The position numbers and the translations under genes were made by a program. DNA of 8,678 nt from Microcaldota archaeon (GTDB lineage: Archaea > Micrarchaeota > Micrarchaeia > Anstonellales > Bilamarchaeaceae). The stretch is from positions 1 through 8,678 of the forward strand of contig DAOUYQ010000027.1 of assembly GCA_030666035.1 (NCBI GenBank), read 5' to 3'. Shown here piece by piece: positions 6,531 to 8,678 of the stretch. The notes below the pieces were generated by a model that did no database searches, was not told where the DNA came from, and was given only the letters and a program-made list of their open reading frames with translations. The first letter of the stretch is position 1, and each line of letters starts with the position of its first letter.

Positions 6531-7034
6531 ATGGAAGAGATTACCAAGAGCCTAATCTTTGCAATCCTTCTAATATTCATAATGTCCGTATTTGGGGTAA
6601 TTGCATACCACAACCTCGAAGGGTGGGGATGGGTTGACTGCATTTATTTCATGAGCACAACGTTCACGACTTTGGGCTATGGCGACATTGTTCCGAAGAC
6701 AGATGAAGGGAAGATTTTCACAGTGTTCTTTATGTGGACCGGAATCTCGATAGGTTTCTACCTGATTTATACTATTTCCAAATATCGGGAGGAGAAGATA
6801 GACCACCGGATCTTCCCATTCATTAGCAATATAATGGAGGGGGGAACCAAAACAGCTTCCAATAAAAAAACTAATCTGCATGGCGAGCCATTGAAAATAC
6901 CTCCAAACCTGGGCCAGTTGGTACCTTCCACAAGGCCGCACAGCAAATCCCGCCACACTCGCGATTTGCGCAACATAATAAACCCTGCAAGGCCGCACAG
7001 CAAATCCCCCCCTAAGAAAAAATATAAGAAGTAG
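6531..7034 (+). CDS. Two-helix potassium channel with basic repeated tail
   Basis: A minimal K+ channel subunit of the two-transmembrane (Ion_trans_2/KcsA-like) type, expected to act as a tetramer in the cytoplasmic membrane. Transmembrane helix 1 is about residues 8-26, the pore helix about 34-45, the selectivity filter TTLGYGD at 46-52, and helix 2 about 60-81. The filter is canonical, so K+ selectivity is well supported. There is no voltage sensor and no RCK or cyclic-nucleotide domain. Instead residues about 84-167 form a Lys/Arg/His/Ser/Pro-rich tail that looks disordered, in which RPHSKS occurs twice (135-140 and 154-159), encoded by an exact 21-base direct repeat. What gates the channel is unknown. 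The ATG at 6531 has no Shine-Dalgarno but a TATA-like box at leaderless distance. The last 23 bases overlap the end of the convergent membrane gene, which encodes KKKYKK and the stop here. Confidence 0.92.
   Translation: MEEITKSLIFAILLIFIMSVFGVIAYHNLEGWGWVDCIYFMSTTFTTLGYGDIVPKTDEGKIFTVFFMWTGISIGFYLIYTISKYREEKIDHRIFPFISNIMEGGTKTASNKKTNLHGEPLKIPPNLGQLVPSTRPHSKSRHTRDLRNIINPARPHSKSPPKKKYKK
6931..7008 (+). repeat. 57-base-period direct repeat inside the channel gene
   Basis: A 21-base sequence beginning CAAGGCCGCACAGCAAATCC and ending in a further C occurs exactly at 6931-6951 and 6988-7008, with starts 57 bases apart, so 19 codons and in frame. It encodes ARPHSKS/TRPHSKS. Between the copies, GCAAATC (6943-6949) and GATTTGC (6963-6969) form a 7-base inverted repeat around a 13-base loop. 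The array is therefore about 1.4 copies of a 57-base unit. It is more G/C-rich than the transmembrane part of the same gene. Whether the unit recurs elsewhere in the genome cannot be seen here. Confidence 0.85.
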
Positions 7035-7413
7035 CTACAAGCCTTGTGTTTTTTACAATTGCTTTTGCCCCGGTTGCAATTGAAAGTGCAAGAAGCAGGT
7101 CCCACCCGGTTATAAAGAAGATAAAAATCCAGAAGAGTGGAAATAGCATATTCTTTGCCATTTGTTTGATTAGGGTATCCTGAAGCACTTCAATTTCTGC
7201 CCTTTTCATTTTCTTGAGCAGGGCCAGCCCTTCCCCAAAGCAGATAAGTGAAAACCCTATTCCCATAAGAGAGAAATCACTACTCAAAAACAGCGCATAT
7301 GCTCCAAAAATAAGAAGAATTCCCCCAACCCATCCAATTGCCCCTGCAAAAAAACTTATTGTTGCATTAGCACCGTGCGACACTAATTCTCTTGCGCGGA
7401 CATTTTTGTGCAT
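7012..7413 (-). CDS. Small multi-pass membrane protein, 133 residues
   Basis: Not recognised as a named family. Numbered from the ATG at 7413, hydrophobic segments lie at about 18-41, 46-66, 87-103 and 104-119, arranged as two hairpins separated by a charged cytosolic-type loop (LLKKMKRAEIEVLQDTLIKQ, 66-85). That makes three or four transmembrane helices. The segments are Gly/Phe/Leu/Ile-rich, with one Asp (D105 in TGWDLL) near a membrane boundary. There is no signal peptide and no transporter or enzyme motif. The start is decided by GGTGA at 7421-7425 (minus strand), seven bases before the ATG; the adjacent GTG at 7416 would add one residue. Enolase ends eight bases before this ATG, so the two are almost certainly co-transcribed. 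The 3' end overlaps the channel gene on the opposite strand by 23 bases. Confidence 0.82.
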   Translation of the reverse strand: MHKNVRARELVSHGANATISFFAGAIGWVGGILLIFGAYALFLSSDFSLMGIGFSLICFGEGLALLKKMKRAEIEVLQDTLIKQMAKNMLFPLFWIFIFFITGWDLLLALSIATGAKAIVKNTRLVATSYIFS

Positions 7414-7420
7414 CACTTAT

Positions 7421-7425
7421 TCACC
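7421..7425 (-). promoter_or_regulatory. Shine-Dalgarno overlapping the enolase stop
   Basis: Read leftward, GGTGA spans 7425-7421 and contains the enolase TGA (7423-7421) as its last three bases. It is seven bases before the ATG of the membrane gene and matches the archaeal anti-Shine-Dalgarno well. Termination of enolase and initiation of the next gene would occur within one ribosome footprint, which fits translational coupling. Confidence 0.7.
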
Positions 7426-8662
7426 AGGCTTTTGCGTAATTCTTCCCTGCTTTCTCTTCAATGCGCAGGAGCCGGTTGTATTTTGCAGTCCGCTCCCCCC
7501 TTGTAGGCGCCCCGGCTTTAATTTGTGAAGCGCCTATTCCCACTGCCAAATCCGCAATAAAGGAATCATCGGTTTCTCCTGAGCGGTGGCTTACGACTAC
7601 TTGCATTCCCGCGTCGCTTGCGATATCCGCAGCTTTCCTTGCCTGGGCAACTGTTCCAATCTGGTTCACTTTTAAGAGCAGGGCATTCATTGCCTTTAAT
7701 TCAACTGCCTTTGCAACACGCACTGGGTCTGTGACTGTGAGGTCATCCCCTACAACCTGTATTTTATTTCCATATCTTCCTGTGAATTCTGCGAAGCCTT
7801 CAAAATCCTCTTCAAATAAGGGGTCCTCTATGCTGTAGATGGGGTATTTTTCAAGAAGCCCCCCATAATAATCAATCAACTGCCCCCTATCCAAGTAGTC
7901 CCCATCCATGAAATATTTCTCGTCCTTTTCCCTGTAAAACGAACTGGCTGCTGCATCAAGCCCAATTCCCATGGAGCCAGAGTATCCGCATTCATCTATG
8001 GATTCCACAATCGAATCCAGCGATTCAGTGCTTTTGTTCATTGGGGGTGCAAAGCCGCCTTCATCCCCTATATTTCTGGCGCTTCTCCCATATTTTCTAA
8101 CCAGCCTGTTTTTCAGGTCATGGTAAACTTCGCATGCGGCTTCCAGGCCATCAGAGTAGCATTCTGCTTTTGCAGGAATAATCATAAATTCCTGGATTGA
8201 GAGCCCGTTTCCAGCATGCTTTCCCCCGTTGATTATGTTTAGAAGTGGAATCGGAAGCGTGCTGCCCCCAAGGAAATCATAAAGCGCCATTTTCCTGGAG
8301 CTTGCTGCTGCCTTTAGGTTGGCCATTGAAACCGCAACAACCGCATTTCCCCCAAGCCGCTCCAGGTTTTTAGTGCCATCTAATTCCAGCATTTTGTTGT
8401 CCACATCCTCCTGCGGGCTTGCTTCCATATCATAGATTGCAGGCCCGATTATCTTGTTTACGTGCCTTACTGCATTCAGGACGCCCTTTCCATTGTAGCG
8501 TTTCCCCCCATCCCTGAGCTCAACTGCTTCGTGCAGGCCCCTGGATGCCCCGGATGGGCTGGAGGCGCGCCCAAAGCCGCCTTCTGTGCGCATGTCCACT
8601 TCCACAGTAGGGTTTCCCCGGGAGTCAAGTATCTCTCTTGCAAATACAGATTTAATCTTCAT
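7421..8662 (-). CDS. eno: Enolase (phosphopyruvate hydratase)
   Basis: Interconverts 2-phosphoglycerate and phosphoenolpyruvate in glycolysis and gluconeogenesis; cytosolic, Mg-dependent. The 413 residues are full length. Expected residues are present: the mobile loop PSGAS at 36-40, His149 in GGKHAGN, Gln157-Glu158 (QEFM), the acid catalyst Glu201 in GDEGGF, metal ligands Asp236, Glu279 and Asp306 (LDAAAS, SIEDP, VGDD), the base Lys331 in LLKVNQIGT, His359-Arg360-Ser361 in VSHRSGETDD, and Lys382 in IKAGAP. One oddity: the residue after the metal-binding loop Ser is Arg41 where Thr is usual (SGAST in bacterial and yeast enolases). The start ATG 8662 has no purine-rich Shine-Dalgarno (CTCCATT precedes it), so the message may be leaderless, but the promoter lies past the right edge. 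It is followed by the small membrane gene in an apparent operon. Confidence 0.97.
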   Translation of the reverse strand: MKIKSVFAREILDSRGNPTVEVDMRTEGGFGRASSPSGASRGLHEAVELRDGGKRYNGKGVLNAVRHVNKIIGPAIYDMEASPQEDVDNKMLELDGTKNLERLGGNAVVAVSMANLKAAASSRKMALYDFLGGSTLPIPLLNIINGGKHAGNGLSIQEFMIIPAKAECYSDGLEAACEVYHDLKNRLVRKYGRSARNIGDEGGFAPPMNKSTESLDSIVESIDECGYSGSMGIGLDAAASSFYREKDEKYFMDGDYLDRGQLIDYYGGLLEKYPIYSIEDPLFEEDFEGFAEFTGRYGNKIQVVGDDLTVTDPVRVAKAVELKAMNALLLKVNQIGTVAQARKAADIASDAGMQVVVSHRSGETDDSFIADLAVGIGASQIKAGAPTRGERTAKYNRLLRIEEKAGKNYAKAW

Positions 8663-8678
8663 AATGGAGAATTAGAAG

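Noticed and set aside
6943..6969. GCAAATC/GATTTGC inverted repeat as a terminator or small RNA
   Set aside because: It lies inside the channel coding sequence, is only seven base pairs and has no T-run; treated as part of the repeat.
6931..7008. Direct repeats as a CRISPR array
   Set aside because: Only two copies, in frame in a coding sequence, with no cas genes nearby.
6570..7105. Minus-strand frames opposite the K+ channel, one with repeated RDLLCGL
   Set aside because: The plus frame carries the TTLGYGD filter and two membrane helices. The repeated peptide on the minus strand is only the 57-base repeat read backwards.

Overview
The window is archaeal chromosomal DNA. Evidence: an archaeal-type replication factor C small subunit, a single-domain KaiC/RadA-like ATPase, an isoleucyl-tRNA synthetase with archaeal motif variants, A/T-rich TATA-like boxes about 25-45 bases before several starts, GGTG-type Shine-Dalgarno sites, and at least one start with no Shine-Dalgarno that looks leaderless. 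Small proteins, tight spacing and unrecognised genes beside core information genes would suit a small-genome (DPANN-like) archaeon, but I cannot fix the phylum.

Layout. 1-944 (+): 3' part of a coiled-coil protein entering from the left edge, followed by a hairpin plus T-run that may terminate it. 1055-1600 (+): an unrecognised 181-residue soluble protein. 1626-2588 (-): RFC small subunit, convergent with the preceding gene and divergent from a KaiC-like ATPase at 2667-3353 (+); the two starts are 78 bases apart around one AT-rich element. 3418-6252 (+): isoleucyl-tRNA synthetase behind a T-rich tract. 6259-6447 (-): a 62-residue protein with four CxxC pairs, convergent with ileS by 6 bases. 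6531-7034 (+): a two-helix potassium channel with a basic, internally repeated tail. 7012-7413 (-): a small membrane protein that overlaps the channel 3' end and lies directly downstream of enolase (7421-8662, -), apparently as one operon.

How they work together. The identifiable genes are housekeeping: clamp loading, Ile-tRNA charging and glycolysis/gluconeogenesis, plus an ion channel and an ATPase of regulatory type. No defence island, CRISPR array, integrase, transposase, tRNA or rRNA was found. No window-wide system is evident. The points worth a second look are the cysteine in the KaiC-like P-loop, the 57-base-period repeat forming the channel tail, the enolase-membrane protein pair with a Shine-Dalgarno over the enolase stop, the cysteine-rich mini-protein, and the two unrecognised proteins beside rfcS. 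Four starts were placed from ribosome-binding-site evidence (rfcS 2588, ileS 3418, membrane gene 7413, and the left-edge gene treated as 5'-partial).
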